Positions 9,562-20,170 are shown, numbered from the stretch's first letter. The stretch is DNA of 64,000 bases from Acinetobacter chengduensis (GCF_003664645.1 NZ_RCHC01000009.1:100020-164019), one strand, 5' to 3'. Numbers and translations are program-made. Notes: generated by a model not told the origin, from the letters alone.

Positions 9562-12090
9562 ATGAAAAAGCTATCTTGTTCAGGCCTTGTTCATCCATTT
9601 TTTTTGATCTTAATTTTAATTTTGATCTCTATTCCAATGGGTTTTTATGGCATGTATCTCTATATTGCACCATCTTTGCCAGAAATGTCCACTCTGAAAA
9701 AGGCGCCATTATTAAAACCATTACAAGTTTATAGTGCCGATAATGAGCTTATTGCGGAATATGGTGGCAAACTTTCTGTGCCTGTAGAATACAATCAAAT
9801 ACCACCACATTTTATTCATGCCTTTTTAGCCGCGGAAGATTCCTCTTTCTTTGAACATAGTGGTATTAGTTTCAAAGGTTTAGGGCGAGCCGTGAGTGAA
9901 TCGATTACAGGCTCAGATGTACAAACCGGTGGTTCCACCATTACCATGCAGGTAGCTAAAAATTATTATTTAAGCCCTGAACGTACATTAAAACGTAAAC
10001 TCACTGAAGTATTTTTAGCACGTAAAATAGAACAAAACCTCACAAAAGAAGAAATTCTGTCTTTATATGTCAATAAAATATTTTTAGGTAAAAATGCTTA
10101 CGGTATCGCAGCAGCGGCGAAAATTTATTATAACAAAAGCTTAAACGAACTCTCATTAGGTCAAATGGCCATGATTGCCGGCCTTCCTAAAGCCCCTTCA
10201 AAATATAATCCTGTTGCTAATCCAAAACGTGCCCTCGAACGTCGCAATTGGATTTTGGGTCGTATGTTACAACTGGGCTATATCAACCAAAAAGAATATG
10301 AGCTTGGAATTGCTGAACCCATTAATTTAGATATGCCTGAACGCGGTGTAAATAATCGCTTTCCCTATGTCGGAGAAATGGTCCGTTCAGAACTGATTAG
10401 TACTTTAGGTGAACAAGCGATTGACTCTGGTTATAAAGTCTATACCACAATTAATAGCCAACGTCAGGCCTATGCGGAGCAAGCTGTACAAGAAGGTTTA
10501 GAAGATTATGACCGTCGCCATGGTTGGCGAGGTGCTGAAGCGCATGGCGAACCGCTGAAAAATTTTATAGCATTTGCCAACACCTTCCCAGCTCAAGTCG
10601 TTAAAGTGGATCGCTCAAGTTTTGATGCACTTTTACAAGATGGCACCACGGTAACTGTACCGTGGTCAGGTATGTCTTGGGCACGGCCTTATCGCAATGC
10701 AAACAGTGTAGGTAATGCTCCAAGCAATGCTTCACAAATTGTCAAAAAAGACGATATTGTTCGCTTAAGACCAAATGACAATAAAACTGCTTGGGCTTTA
10801 GTTCAAATTCCAAAAGTTCAAGGGCAGTTAATTGCGATTAACCCTAATAACGGTGCGATTGAAGCTGTGGTGGGTGGATATAACTTTTATCAATCCACGT
10901 TTAACCGTGCTGTTCAAGGCTGGCGCCAACCTGGCTCAACCATCAAGCCTTTTGTTTATGCTCTAGCCTTAGAACGTGGTTTAACGCCTTATAGTATGGT
11001 CAATGATAGCCCAATCACGATTGGAAAATGGTCGCCAAGAAACTCTGATGGTCGCTACCTCGGCATGATTCCTCTGCGTCGTGCATTATATCTTTCACGT
11101 AATACGGTATCTGTACGTTTACTACAAATGGTGGGAATTGAGCGTACACGCCAATTACTGATGGATTTTGGCTTACAAGAAAATCAAATTCCTCGTAACT
11201 ACACCATCGCTTTGGGTACACCACAAGTTCTGCCTGTACAAATGGCCACAGGTTATGCAGCCTTTGCCAATGGTGGTTACCGCATTCAACCACATTTTAT
11301 TAGTCGCATTGAAGATGCTTATGGCAAGGTTATTTATCAGGCAAATCCTGAATATGCATGCATTCAATGTATTAATGAAAAAGAGCCTGCACCAGAAAGT
11401 GAAAATCCAGCAACTCCAGATGATGAAGCTTTCCAAGTTTCAAATTCGGCAAGCGAAGCTATTACTAATGATAGCACTGAAATTGATACCGGCGATTACC
11501 GTCAAGCACAGCGTATTTTAAAATCAAGCTCTGCATTTGATATGGCGAACATCCTACGTGACGTGATCCAACACGGTACAGGCCGTGCTGCCCTAAAAAT
11601 TGGTCGTAATGACCTTGGTGGAAAAACAGGAACCACCAATGATGCGAAAGATGCATGGTTTGCTGGCTTCAATGGCAAACTAGTCTCCATTGCATGGGTC
11701 GGTTTTGACCAGCCTACAACCCTAGGACGCCGTGAATATGGCGGTGTAGCAGCCTTACCTATCTGGACTAACTTTATGGAAAATGCCTTAAAAGGCACAC
11801 CAGAAGCTTGGGTTCGTTTAGATAAAAATGCCAAACTTCCTGTACAACGCGATCAGGCTAACCCAAATAAGGAGGCAAATAAACAGGATCGTGCTGCACC
11901 TGCTTTAGCCCAACCTTTATATCGCCCTGCACCTGTAGCTCCACGCCCAACCGTGCAAAATGATTTTGAAGATTTGCCAGGCGATCAACCTTTGGTACCA
12001 AACCAAACTAAACCACCTGCACTAAATAACAACCCGCCACCTAAACAAGGTGGAGATGCCTTAGATCATTTGATCCAGCAAGTGCAATAA
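9562..12090 (+). CDS. mrcA: Penicillin-binding protein 1A (class A, bifunctional)
   Basis: Bifunctional peptidoglycan glycosyltransferase and transpeptidase, anchored in the inner membrane by one N-terminal helix (about residues 10-33). The glycosyltransferase motif is AAEDSSFFEHSG with catalytic E92, then QTGGSTITMQ and RKLTEVFLARKIE. The transpeptidase has STIK (S459), SRN (512-514) and KTGTT (688-692). Between SRN and KTG there is an acidic insert (about 597-645) starting with the CxxC sequence CIQC. The C-terminus (about 780-842) is a proline-rich disordered tail. 842 aa. Also named ponA. It ends in a strong terminator. Confidence 0.97.
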   Translation: MKKLSCSGLVHPFFLILILILISIPMGFYGMYLYIAPSLPEMSTLKKAPLLKPLQVYSADNELIAEYGGKLSVPVEYNQIPPHFIHAFLAAEDSSFFEHSGISFKGLGRAVSESITGSDVQTGGSTITMQVAKNYYLSPERTLKRKLTEVFLARKIEQNLTKEEILSLYVNKIFLGKNAYGIAAAAKIYYNKSLNELSLGQMAMIAGLPKAPSKYNPVANPKRALERRNWILGRMLQLGYINQKEYELGIAEPINLDMPERGVNNRFPYVGEMVRSELISTLGEQAIDSGYKVYTTINSQRQAYAEQAVQEGLEDYDRRHGWRGAEAHGEPLKNFIAFANTFPAQVVKVDRSSFDALLQDGTTVTVPWSGMSWARPYRNANSVGNAPSNASQIVKKDDIVRLRPNDNKTAWALVQIPKVQGQLIAINPNNGAIEAVVGGYNFYQSTFNRAVQGWRQPGSTIKPFVYALALERGLTPYSMVNDSPITIGKWSPRNSDGRYLGMIPLRRALYLSRNTVSVRLLQMVGIERTRQLLMDFGLQENQIPRNYTIALGTPQVLPVQMATGYAAFANGGYRIQPHFISRIEDAYGKVIYQANPEYACIQCINEKEPAPESENPATPDDEAFQVSNSASEAITNDSTEIDTGDYRQAQRILKSSSAFDMANILRDVIQHGTGRAALKIGRNDLGGKTGTTNDAKDAWFAGFNGKLVSIAWVGFDQPTTLGRREYGGVAALPIWTNFMENALKGTPEAWVRLDKNAKLPVQRDQANPNKEANKQDRAAPALAQPLYRPAPVAPRPTVQNDFEDLPGDQPLVPNQTKPPALNNNPPPKQGGDALDHLIQQVQ

Positions 12091-12092
12091 TA

Positions 12093-12122
12093 AAAAAGCC
12101 TTCGAATATGAGGGCTTTTTTA
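12093..12122 (+). terminator. Intrinsic terminator after mrcA (bidirectional)
   Basis: Hairpin AAAGCCTTC-gaatat-GAGGGCTTT flanked by A-run and T-run immediately after the mrcA stop. It can also serve rlmA, which converges from the right. Confidence 0.85.
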
Positions 12123-12160
12123 ATGTTCAGGTCTAATCATCTTGTCACAGCATCAAAAGA

Positions 12161-12964
12161 TCATTTCTTTTGAAAGATGTAAATTTGATAATGTGCAGTA
12201 AGTTCAAAACTATTTTGTTGCTCTAAGGCCTGACGGCGCTCAGGTTTTGCTTTGTATGCATACGGCGTCATAGCGATTAGATTTTTTAAATCCTCTTGCT
12301 GAAGGCACATTTTCGCCTGCACAATTTCTTGATCAATTAAATTGAAGTTGCCCGCCAATTGTTCCGCAAATTTATTTGGCTCATGTGCTTTTACTTCTTC
12401 AAATAACGCTTCACGCATTGCATATAAATGCTCAGGTGCAGGTGTGACCACCAAAAGATAAGCTTCTGGCTTCAGCACGCGTAAAATTTCTTCTTGCGGA
12501 ATTGGGCTAAATAAACTCGTACACAAATCAATGCTCTGATCAAGTACAGGTAATGTTGCCCCTGTCCCTACTACCCAAGTCACATTTTTATTAAGTTTTG
12601 CCGCCACTTGAACTGCATTTTTAGCAATATCCACACCGACGCATTGTAATACTTCTTGTTGCATCGCGTCCGTGTAATAACCTTCGCCACAGCCAATGTC
12701 CAATAGATTCTCAATTCGTAAATCACGAATTTTTTGCACCACAGCTTGTTGGAGGGGTGCATAATGCCCTGCACTTAAAAAAGCACGACGTGCTTGCACA
12801 GACTCAGGTGTATCCCCTGGGTTTTTACTATGCTTATGCTGTACCACATGTAAATTCACATAACCCTGTTTGGCTACATCATAACTATGGTTGTTTTCAC
12901 AGCGCCATGTTCTTTCCTCAAGCGCCAAGTTCGTTTTACAAACTGGGCACATCAGCAGATTCAT
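12161..12964 (-). CDS. rlmA: 23S rRNA (guanine-N1)-methyltransferase RlmA-like
   Basis: SAM-dependent methyltransferase expected to modify 23S rRNA helix 35 (G745 in E. coli numbering). The N-terminal zinc ribbon is CPVC...CENNH (about residues 6-26), followed by the family signature SYDVAKQGYVNLH. The SAM motif I is NLLDIGCGEGYYTD and a post-I loop is TSLFSPIP. Start at 12964 (MNLLMCPVC) is chosen because GGAG lies 6 nt upstream; in-frame ATGs at 12967 and 12982 are closer to or ahead of that site. 267 aa. Relatives include tylosin/mycinamicin resistance methylases, but here the housekeeping role is likelier. Confidence 0.88.
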   Translation of the reverse strand: MNLLMCPVCKTNLALEERTWRCENNHSYDVAKQGYVNLHVVQHKHSKNPGDTPESVQARRAFLSAGHYAPLQQAVVQKIRDLRIENLLDIGCGEGYYTDAMQQEVLQCVGVDIAKNAVQVAAKLNKNVTWVVGTGATLPVLDQSIDLCTSLFSPIPQEEILRVLKPEAYLLVVTPAPEHLYAMREALFEEVKAHEPNKFAEQLAGNFNLIDQEIVQAKMCLQQEDLKNLIAMTPYAYKAKPERRQALEQQNSFELTAHYQIYIFQKK

Positions 12965-12990
12965 CATTTTCTCCAAGGCCATTTAGGCAT

Positions 12991-13019
12991 AAAAAAAGCC
13001 GGGCAATTGACCGGCTTTT
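12991..13019 (-). terminator. Terminator after mraY
   Basis: On the minus strand: AAGCCGG-tcaattg-CCCGGCTT followed by a T-run, starting 15 nt past the mraY stop. It closes the rsmH-mraY transcript. Confidence 0.88.
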
Positions 13020-13033
13020 CATTTCAATTTTGC

Positions 13034-14152
13034 TTAACGCAATTTTAAGGTCATTAGGCCCAAAACTACCAGCATAATTGTGATAATCCAGAAACGGATC
13101 ACGACTTGCGTTTCACGCCAGCCTTTCTTTTCATAATGGTGATGCAGTGGCGCCATGAGGAATACACGCTTATTACGCATACGCAGTGAACCAATTTGTA
13201 AGAAAACAGAAATTGCTTCTACCACAAATACACCACCCATAATGGCAAACACGATTTCTTGACGAACCATGACCGCAATCGTGCCCAGCATCGCCCCTAA
13301 AGATAACGCACCCACATCACCCATAAAGATTTGTGCTGGATGTGCGTTATACCAAAGGAATGCCAAACCTGCGCCAATCATAGCTGCACAGATGACTACT
13401 AGCTCTGAGGCATATTTGACATAAGGCACATGTAAATATGTCGCAAAACGAATATCCCCTGCTAAATATGCAAATACACCTAAACCAGCAGCCACCAATA
13501 CGATTGGCATAATAGCCAAACCATCCAGACCATCAGTTAAGTTCACTGCATTTGAAGCCCCGTTAATCACCAAATATGTAAAGGCAATAAAACCTAAACC
13601 TAATGGAATCGCAGAGAGTGGCAGGCTTAATTCTTTAAAGAACGGAATGAGTACATCCAGCATATCGGCTGTATGTTCTGGATTAGGTTGTTGTGTTGCA
13701 ATCACATACAACGCAATACCTGCGCCCAATGAAGCCACAGAGGTCCAAAAGAATTTTTTCTTTGCAGGTAAACCCGCATTGTCTTTATATCGGATTTTAA
13801 TCCAATCGTCTGCCCAGCCCACGGCACCAAAAATCACCATAACAGCCAGTACAATCCACACATAAGGATTAGATAAGTCTGCCCATAGCAAAGTAGACAC
13901 CCCAATCGAAAGCAGGATTAAAATCCCGCCCATCGTCGGTGTACCCATTTTTTTGGCATGGTTTTCAGGTGCAAATGAACTGACCGCTTGACCATATTTC
14001 AAAGCTTGGAGTTTACGAATCATGACTGGACCTAAGGTCAAGCCAATTAATAATGCCGTTAATACACTCAGTAAAGAACGAAGTGTTAAATAACGGACCA
14101 CTTGGAATGAGCTATGATAGCCAGCCAAATGTTCAAATAACCATAACAGCAT
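13034..14152 (-). CDS. mraY: Phospho-N-acetylmuramoyl-pentapeptide transferase
   Basis: Integral membrane enzyme that transfers phospho-MurNAc-pentapeptide to undecaprenyl phosphate, forming lipid I. It has about ten transmembrane helices. The catalytic aspartate motifs are [20 protein letters not shown], and GDVGALSLG; the HHHYEKKGW loop near the C-terminus is the family hallmark. 372 aa. Its ATG follows the murF stop without a gap. It is the last gene of this cluster here: murD, ftsW, murG and the rest of the classical cluster are not in the window. Confidence 0.98.
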   Translation of the reverse strand: MLLWLFEHLAGYHSSFQVVRYLTLRSLLSVLTALLIGLTLGPVMIRKLQALKYGQAVSSFAPENHAKKMGTPTMGGILILLSIGVSTLLWADLSNPYVWIVLAVMVIFGAVGWADDWIKIRYKDNAGLPAKKKFFWTSVASLGAGIALYVIATQQPNPEHTADMLDVLIPFFKELSLPLSAIPLGLGFIAFTYLVINGASNAVNLTDGLDGLAIMPIVLVAAGLGVFAYLAGDIRFATYLHVPYVKYASELVVICAAMIGAGLAFLWYNAHPAQIFMGDVGALSLGAMLGTIAVMVRQEIVFAIMGGVFVVEAISVFLQIGSLRMRNKRVFLMAPLHHHYEKKGWRETQVVIRFWIITIMLVVLGLMTLKLR

Positions 14153-15562
14153 TTAGAGCTTCTCCATCAATTCAGCCATCAACGTTTCCATGTGGGTAAA
14201 ACGAGAACCTTTAAACAGGAAACTCATGGACTGAGGTTGATGTGTTTCAACGAGACTAATCAAAAGAGGCAAGGCTTGCTGCTGATTCAGAAAAGCCTGC
14301 ATTTTTTTACCATATTGTGTACTACGAGCACCTTCTTGCATAGCTGGTGCAAACTCACCGACTGCTATTACAAAGTTAATGCCTTTTAGCGAAACTAAAT
14401 CACGACCCAGCATGTAGTGTTGCTGTGCCGCAGATGTGCCCAGTTCACCAATATCACCGACCACCATTACGCGTACACCTTCTTGCTGTGCAAGCACTTC
14501 GGCTGCCGCGCGCATTGAAGTTGGGTTGGCGTTGTAAGTGTCATCAATAAACAAATGCGCTTTATGCTGAATAAAGTTTAAACGACCTTTAGCACCTTGT
14601 GCTTGTTCTAAGCCAGTGACAATGTCATCTAAACCCACACCAATGGCTAAAGCGAATGCTGTGGCAGCCACGGCATTTTGCACATTGTGCTCACCTGCAA
14701 AAGGTAAGTTGACAAGGCGCTCTGCAGAATTTGTGTGTAACTTAAAGGTTGCAGACTGTGCATGTAACTGAATATCTGTTGCATAAACGTCGCCACCTTC
14801 ACCAAAGCTGATCTGTTGCTCGGTCTGCACAGCACTGCGAATTTGATCGGTAAAATCATCTGCTGCTGGTACAATCGATGTGCCAGCTTTTGCAATGTGT
14901 GTATAAATTTCAGATTTCGCTAAGCAAATACCTTCACGACCACCAAACTCACCTAAGTGTGCTGTACCAATATTTAGGATACCTGCAACCTGTGGCTGCA
15001 CTAGATTCGAAGTATAGTCGATTTCACCTTTGTGACTTGCACCCAACTCCATCACCGCATATTGATGCTCTGAACGAAGCTCAAGTAACATCATCGGCAC
15101 ACCCAAATCATTATTTAAGTTACCACGGGTAATTAAGGTTGGTGCAAGGCGAGATAAAATACTGCCTAACATTTCTTTGGTGGTGGTTTTACCACTACTG
15201 CCTGTCAGTGCAATCACTTTCAGCGCTGGGTGTTTCGCACGGCGATAAGCCCCTAAATGACCCAAAGCCAATCGTGTATCGGTCACCACTAACTGACAAA
15301 TGTCTGCATCTATAGGTTGGCTGACAATCGCCAACTGACAACCTTGACTTACAACTTGAGCCACAAAATCATGTGCATCAAAGCGTTCCCCTTTTAATGC
15401 CAAAAAGGCATCGCCCAGTTCCGCATGACGCGAGTCGGTTAATATGCGTTTAATTTCCGTGTCTGGCACACGGTCATTTAACCAATAGCCTTGAGTAGCC
15501 TCAGCTAACTCAGATGCTGTCCATGGCTCTAAAGGCACCGTACTTGTAGTAGATGTATGCAT
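14153..15562 (-). CDS. murF: UDP-N-acetylmuramoyl-tripeptide--D-alanyl-D-alanine ligase
   Basis: Adds D-Ala-D-Ala to UDP-MurNAc-tripeptide with ATP, completing the cytoplasmic precursor. Mur ligase three-domain layout: the N-terminal substrate domain, the central ATPase with P-loop TGSSGKTTTKEM (about residues 118-129), NLNNDLGVPMMLL and ELGASHKGEID, and the C-terminal Rossmann domain with DDTYNANPTSM. 469 aa, normal length. It is 9 nt after murE. Confidence 0.97.
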   Translation of the reverse strand: MHTSTTSTVPLEPWTASELAEATQGYWLNDRVPDTEIKRILTDSRHAELGDAFLALKGERFDAHDFVAQVVSQGCQLAIVSQPIDADICQLVVTDTRLALGHLGAYRRAKHPALKVIALTGSSGKTTTKEMLGSILSRLAPTLITRGNLNNDLGVPMMLLELRSEHQYAVMELGASHKGEIDYTSNLVQPQVAGILNIGTAHLGEFGGREGICLAKSEIYTHIAKAGTSIVPAADDFTDQIRSAVQTEQQISFGEGGDVYATDIQLHAQSATFKLHTNSAERLVNLPFAGEHNVQNAVAATAFALAIGVGLDDIVTGLEQAQGAKGRLNFIQHKAHLFIDDTYNANPTSMRAAAEVLAQQEGVRVMVVGDIGELGTSAAQQHYMLGRDLVSLKGINFVIAVGEFAPAMQEGARSTQYGKKMQAFLNQQQALPLLISLVETHQPQSMSFLFKGSRFTHMETLMAELMEKL

Positions 15563-15571
15563 GATGATTTC

Positions 15572-17065
15572 CTATTGAGCTGGATAGCTTGAATCTATGC
15601 CCTGCAATGCATTAATCGCAGACTGCACTTCAACGACATCGTCAAACCAATGACGTACACCATCAATTTCTTGATAGTTTTCATGACCTTTACCTGCTAT
15701 TACAACAATATCTCCATCTTGAGCTTGTTGGACTGCAAATTTAATCGCTTCACGACGATCATGAATTTCATGCACGATATGACCTGCAAACTGAATGCCT
15801 GCTTTCATATCTGCAAAAATTTGTTCTGGGTTTTCTGTGCGTGGATTATCTGAGGTAATTAATGCCACATCCGCATAATCTAATGCAGCTTGAGTCATTA
15901 ATGGACGTTTACCTCTGTCACGATCTCCCCCACAACCAAAAACGGCCCATAAGTGTTTAGAAACATGGCGTTTAAGCGTTTCTAAGACCTGAATTAAAGC
16001 ATCTGGCGTATGGGCATAATCAACAACAAATAAACGTTCGCCATCACGGATCACCTGCATACGACCTGGGGCACCTTTTAATTCAGGTGTGACTGCAATT
16101 AAATCTGCCAAGGCAAAACCCGCTTGCTCAGCTGCAATTAAACTTGCCACAATATTTTCAATATTGAAGTGACCCAACAACGGGCTATGTACTTCAAATA
16201 CAGCCTCAGCAGTCATTAATTTAAAGTGTGCACCATTCAAACTATATTGAATATCACGCACTTCATAATCGGCTTTTTGCGTGGTTGAATAGCTTAGAAT
16301 TTTAGGCTGTGCTGGATTTTGACGTGCTGCATTGAGCATAACAGACGCATGTTCATCATCAATATTGATGATAGCCACTTTAAGTGACTCAAATGCAAAT
16401 AAGCGTGACTTGGCTTCGGCATAAGCCTCTAAAGTTTTGTGATAATCCAAATGATCACGACTTAAATTACTATAGGCTGCAATCTCAATGTCACAACCAT
16501 TTAGACGCCCTTGCTCCAAACCATGCGAACTGGCTTCAATAGAAGCAAATTCTGCACCTTGCTGTGCATAATCATGTAAAGCATTTTGTAGATGCAAAGC
16601 ATCTAAGGTGGTATGCGACGATGCTTCTAAATTTGGCAAAATACCATTGCCTGTGGTTCCCATCACGGCGCACTTTTTGCCTTGTAGCATCAACAACTCA
16701 GCAATTAAACGTGAAATTGTGGTTTTACCGTTCGTACCTGTTACAGCAATCACACGTGCAGGATTGACAGGCAGAGTCGCTTGTAAATATTGCTTCTGCC
16801 ACTGCCCCATCAACTGGCGTACATTTGGAATGGTAACGGCATTGGCTAAGTTCAAATCCATTTCAGAAATCACAGCCAAAGCACCGCGATCTAGCGCACT
16901 TTGAGCAAACTGTATGGTCTTTTCAGGTTGCGAATATGAAGTTAGGGCAATAAAAATTTGCCCTTTGGCTATATATCTGCTGTCTAGATTAAACCCTTGA
17001 AAAGGTTGTGTCATCCAGTCAGCAGTAGACGTTAGGCTGTATATCTCATTAAAACAAATCGTCAT
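15572..17065 (-). CDS. murE: UDP-N-acetylmuramoyl-L-alanyl-D-glutamate--2,6-diaminopimelate ligase
   Basis: Adds the third residue of the peptidoglycan stem. The P-loop is TGTNGKTTISRL, the lysine carbamylation region lies near SSHGLEQGRL and SRDHLDYHK, and the DNPR motif (TSDNPRTENP, C-terminal domain) is the one that specifies meso-diaminopimelate. 497 aa. It is 10 nt downstream of ftsI in the same operon. Confidence 0.97.
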   Translation of the reverse strand: MTICFNEIYSLTSTADWMTQPFQGFNLDSRYIAKGQIFIALTSYSQPEKTIQFAQSALDRGALAVISEMDLNLANAVTIPNVRQLMGQWQKQYLQATLPVNPARVIAVTGTNGKTTISRLIAELLMLQGKKCAVMGTTGNGILPNLEASSHTTLDALHLQNALHDYAQQGAEFASIEASSHGLEQGRLNGCDIEIAAYSNLSRDHLDYHKTLEAYAEAKSRLFAFESLKVAIINIDDEHASVMLNAARQNPAQPKILSYSTTQKADYEVRDIQYSLNGAHFKLMTAEAVFEVHSPLLGHFNIENIVASLIAAEQAGFALADLIAVTPELKGAPGRMQVIRDGERLFVVDYAHTPDALIQVLETLKRHVSKHLWAVFGCGGDRDRGKRPLMTQAALDYADVALITSDNPRTENPEQIFADMKAGIQFAGHIVHEIHDRREAIKFAVQQAQDGDIVVIAGKGHENYQEIDGVRHWFDDVVEVQSAINALQGIDSSYPAQ

Positions 17066-17075
17066 GAATTGCCTC

Positions 17076-18902
17076 TTACTGGATTTTAGGAGTATCTAAA
17101 GGTTTATCTAAAGGAACGTTCATTAAACGCAATGATTCTTGCATCACACGTGCAAATACAGGTGCTGCAACTAAACCACCGTAGTATGCGCCTTTCGGGT
17201 TTTCAACCACCACAATCATGGCTAAACGTGGATCACTCACAGGTGCAACCCCTGCAAAGAGTGCACGATAATCTGTTTGCGAATAACCTTTACGGTCTGG
17301 ACGTAGTTTATGCGCCGTACCTGTTTTACCAGCGACACGATAACCAGGAATATTTGCTTGCCGCGCGGTCCCGCCAGGTAAGGTTACCGCTTCCATCATC
17401 AGTAGCACTTGATCAGCAATTTTTGCATCAATCATTTGCTCACCTTTTGGTGCTTCGTCTAATTTATATAAACTTAACGGCATCTTTTTGCCTTTATTGG
17501 CAATCATGGCGTATGCATCTGCCACTTGAAGCACGGTCGCATTCAAACCATAACCATAAGACATAGTTGCCACTTCAGATACATTCCACTTGCTCGGCGG
17601 TAAAATTAAACCACTGCTTTCGCCTGGGAACTTAACTGCAGAACGCTGACCAAACCCTAAACGCTTATAAAAAGTCGGTAAGGTTGCGTATGGCAACGAT
17701 AAAGTGATTTTTGCGACACCCACGTTGGATGATTTTTGAATAATACCGCCTAAGGTTAATGCCCCATAGTTATGGGTATCACGGATAGTATGGTTGCCTA
17801 CACGCATCGAGCCTGGCGAAGTATTCACAACAGTATTAGCAGTATATTTACCACTTTCTAATGCCATAGCCACGGTTAATGGCTTCATGGTCGAACCTGG
17901 TTCAAATGAGTCAATCGCACCGCGGTTACGCATGGCATCTTTATTCAACACACCATTTTTATCATTCGGGTTATACGACGGCCAACTGGTCATGGCCAAG
18001 ATTTCACCCGTTTTAACATCTACTGCAATTGCGGTTGCTGAACGTGCATTGTTTGCTACGCCAGCGGCAGTTAATTCACGGTACATAATATATTGCAGGC
18101 GTGAATCAATACTTAGAGTAATGTTTTCACCCGGTTCAACTTCTTTAATGACTTCTGGATCTTTAACACGATTGCCCTTTTTATCGCGGACAATTTGTTG
18201 TTCACCATCCTTACCAGAAAGACGCTGATTCAATTGCATTTCCAAGCCTTCAATCCCAATACTTTCACTATTGGTCAAGCCAATAATTTGTGAGTTCGGC
18301 TGTGGCTGTGGATAATAGCGCTTATAGTTTTTTTCGGTATAAACCGCTTGAAACTCACGCTTCATAATCATGTCAGCTTGCTGCGGTGGTACTTCTTTTT
18401 TTAGTACCAAATAGCGCGAACGCGGACGCTCATTAAGCTTTTTACGTAGTTCAGCACGATCCATACCAACAGCATCTGCAAGTTCATCCAAATTTAAATT
18501 CTTATCTGGAAGTTGACGCTTTAATTTACGGTTATGTGGATCTTGTGCCAGCTGTGCCGTGGTTTCATCAAATAGTTTTTTGGTATCAAAATAATCACGC
18601 GGGTCCATCACCACCTTCATGACAGGTGTACTAATGGCCAAAGGTACACCATGGCGGTCATAAATCACGCCACGCATCGCACGAATTTTTTCTGTTCTTA
18701 AAATATTGGCATTGGCTTTATTTTGCAAAAAGTCTTTATTGATAATTTGCACATAAAAAGCGCGTCCCACCAATGCAAAAAAGCACAGAAGAACCACAAT
18801 CCACATTAAATAAAAACGCCACATATCGACACTAATAGCGGTTTTACCTGTTACAGACTGCTGTTTTTTTCGTGCTGCTTGCTTATTTCTCTTTTCAACC
18901 AT
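17076..18902 (-). CDS. ftsI: Peptidoglycan transpeptidase FtsI (PBP3)
   Basis: Septal class B penicillin-binding protein, a monofunctional transpeptidase of the divisome and a major beta-lactam target. It has a cytoplasmic basic N-terminus, one transmembrane helix (about 29-49), a pedestal domain with RGVIYDRHG, and the transpeptidase domain with STMK (S337), SSN (391-393) and KTGT (526-529). 608 aa. It follows ftsL by 13 nt, the usual order. Confidence 0.97.
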   Translation of the reverse strand: MVEKRNKQAARKKQQSVTGKTAISVDMWRFYLMWIVVLLCFFALVGRAFYVQIINKDFLQNKANANILRTEKIRAMRGVIYDRHGVPLAISTPVMKVVMDPRDYFDTKKLFDETTAQLAQDPHNRKLKRQLPDKNLNLDELADAVGMDRAELRKKLNERPRSRYLVLKKEVPPQQADMIMKREFQAVYTEKNYKRYYPQPQPNSQIIGLTNSESIGIEGLEMQLNQRLSGKDGEQQIVRDKKGNRVKDPEVIKEVEPGENITLSIDSRLQYIMYRELTAAGVANNARSATAIAVDVKTGEILAMTSWPSYNPNDKNGVLNKDAMRNRGAIDSFEPGSTMKPLTVAMALESGKYTANTVVNTSPGSMRVGNHTIRDTHNYGALTLGGIIQKSSNVGVAKITLSLPYATLPTFYKRLGFGQRSAVKFPGESSGLILPPSKWNVSEVATMSYGYGLNATVLQVADAYAMIANKGKKMPLSLYKLDEAPKGEQMIDAKIADQVLLMMEAVTLPGGTARQANIPGYRVAGKTGTAHKLRPDRKGYSQTDYRALFAGVAPVSDPRLAMIVVVENPKGAYYGGLVAAPVFARVMQESLRLMNVPLDKPLDTPKIQ

Positions 18903-18915
18903 TTGACAGCTAGCC

Positions 18916-19248
18916 TTATTTTTTCTCTTCTGAAGTTTGCGGCAAAGAAATCACCACCGTTTGTGCAACAGGTGGTGAATACATCCTAAGTTGTGTGACT
19001 GCACGTGTTCCAATCTGTGCAGTTGCTCCAAAAGTTTGTTGTTCAATCAACAAACGCCCCCATTCTGCGTTGAGGTCATCACGTTCACGCATATAGGTGT
19101 TCAATTGACGATAATCTTGACGGTATTCAAAGACTTGAAAAACCACAAAAATTGCACTAACGAAAACCAAAATCAACATGACAGCGTATGTGATCGTTTT
19201 TTTTAGCTTTAATTTTTTTGTGTTTTGTTCTATTGCTTCGGTTTTCAT
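18916..19248 (-). CDS. ftsL: Cell division protein FtsL
   Basis: Small bitopic divisome protein that works with FtsB and FtsQ and activates FtsWI. One transmembrane segment at about residues 18-40 (TITYAVMLILVFVSAIFVVFQV) and a periplasmic coiled coil (EYRQDYRQLNTYMRERDDLNAEWGR broken into heptads) ending with IGTRAVTQLRMYSPP, the typical FtsL tail. 110 aa. Assigned by size, topology and its place between rsmH and ftsI. Confidence 0.92.
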   Translation of the reverse strand: MKTEAIEQNTKKLKLKKTITYAVMLILVFVSAIFVVFQVFEYRQDYRQLNTYMRERDDLNAEWGRLLIEQQTFGATAQIGTRAVTQLRMYSPPVAQTVVISLPQTSEEKK

Positions 19249-19258
19249 TCTTTGCCTT

Positions 19259-20170
19259 TTAAGCTAAACGTTCTGCTGCACGTAACCAAGCACTGCGTGA
19301 ACGCGGATTGGCTTTTACTTCTTCATCGCTGGCACGAACACGGGATACTTTTTTCAATCGACGCGTATCTTCACGTTGTTGTGGCATTCCCCAACTTGTA
19401 TCTTCAGCCAAAGTCGATTCTTTTTGAATAAATTGTTTAATTAAACGGTCTTCCAATGAATGGAAGCTAATGACTGCTAAACGCGCTTCTGGCTTTAACA
19501 CGTCTACAGCTTGTGGTAAGAAAGCTTCAATATCATCTAATTCTTTATTAATGGCAATACGAATGGCCTGAAAAGTCCGCGTTGCCGCATGTTTATTTTT
19601 TTCCCATTTTGGGTGAGCAACTTTTACAATTTCGGCAAGCTCTGCAGTTGTCGCAATATAACCCGCGGCTTTAATGGCTTTAGCAATACGGCGACTATAA
19701 CGTTCTTCACCATATTTAAAAATAATATTGGCCAACTCTTCTTCTTCAATATCCACCAGCCACTCTGCTGCTGTTAGACCTTGAGAGTTATCCATACGCA
19801 TATCAAGTGGGCCATTTCGCATAAAGCTAAAACCACGTTCTGCTTCATCCAACTGCGGTGATGACACACCTAAGTCAGCCATAACACCATCGACAAGCCC
19901 AATGCCTCGTGCTTCTAATTCTTGTTGTAAATCAGCAAAACTAGCATGAATAATTTTAAAACGTGGATCTTCTTGTTCTAATTCTGCGGCTACTGCCAAC
20001 GCTTGAGGGTCTTTATCAAAACCAAAAACACGTGCATTTTCATCCAATTTAGATAGCAATAATCGCGTATGTCCCCCACGACCAAATGTCCCATCGACAT
20101 AGATTCCTGTAGTACGCCCAGCGAGCAAGGCATCAACAGTTTCGTGAAGTAATACAGAAATATGCGACAT
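19259..20170 (-). CDS. rsmH: 16S rRNA (cytosine-1402-N4)-methyltransferase
   Basis: Methylates N4 of C1402 in 16S rRNA. Motifs are HISVLLHETVDAL at the N-terminus, the SAM-binding VDGTFGRGGHTRLLL, GVMADLGVSSPQLDEAERGFSF and the C-terminal VISFHSLEDRLIKQF. 303 aa. Also called mraW. It is the first gene of the cluster here: no mraZ precedes it, and no clear ribosome-binding site is visible before the ATG. Confidence 0.97.
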   Translation of the reverse strand: MSHISVLLHETVDALLAGRTTGIYVDGTFGRGGHTRLLLSKLDENARVFGFDKDPQALAVAAELEQEDPRFKIIHASFADLQQELEARGIGLVDGVMADLGVSSPQLDEAERGFSFMRNGPLDMRMDNSQGLTAAEWLVDIEEEELANIIFKYGEERYSRRIAKAIKAAGYIATTAELAEIVKVAHPKWEKNKHAATRTFQAIRIAINKELDDIEAFLPQAVDVLKPEARLAVISFHSLEDRLIKQFIQKESTLAEDTSWGMPQQREDTRRLKKVSRVRASDEEVKANPRSRSAWLRAAERLA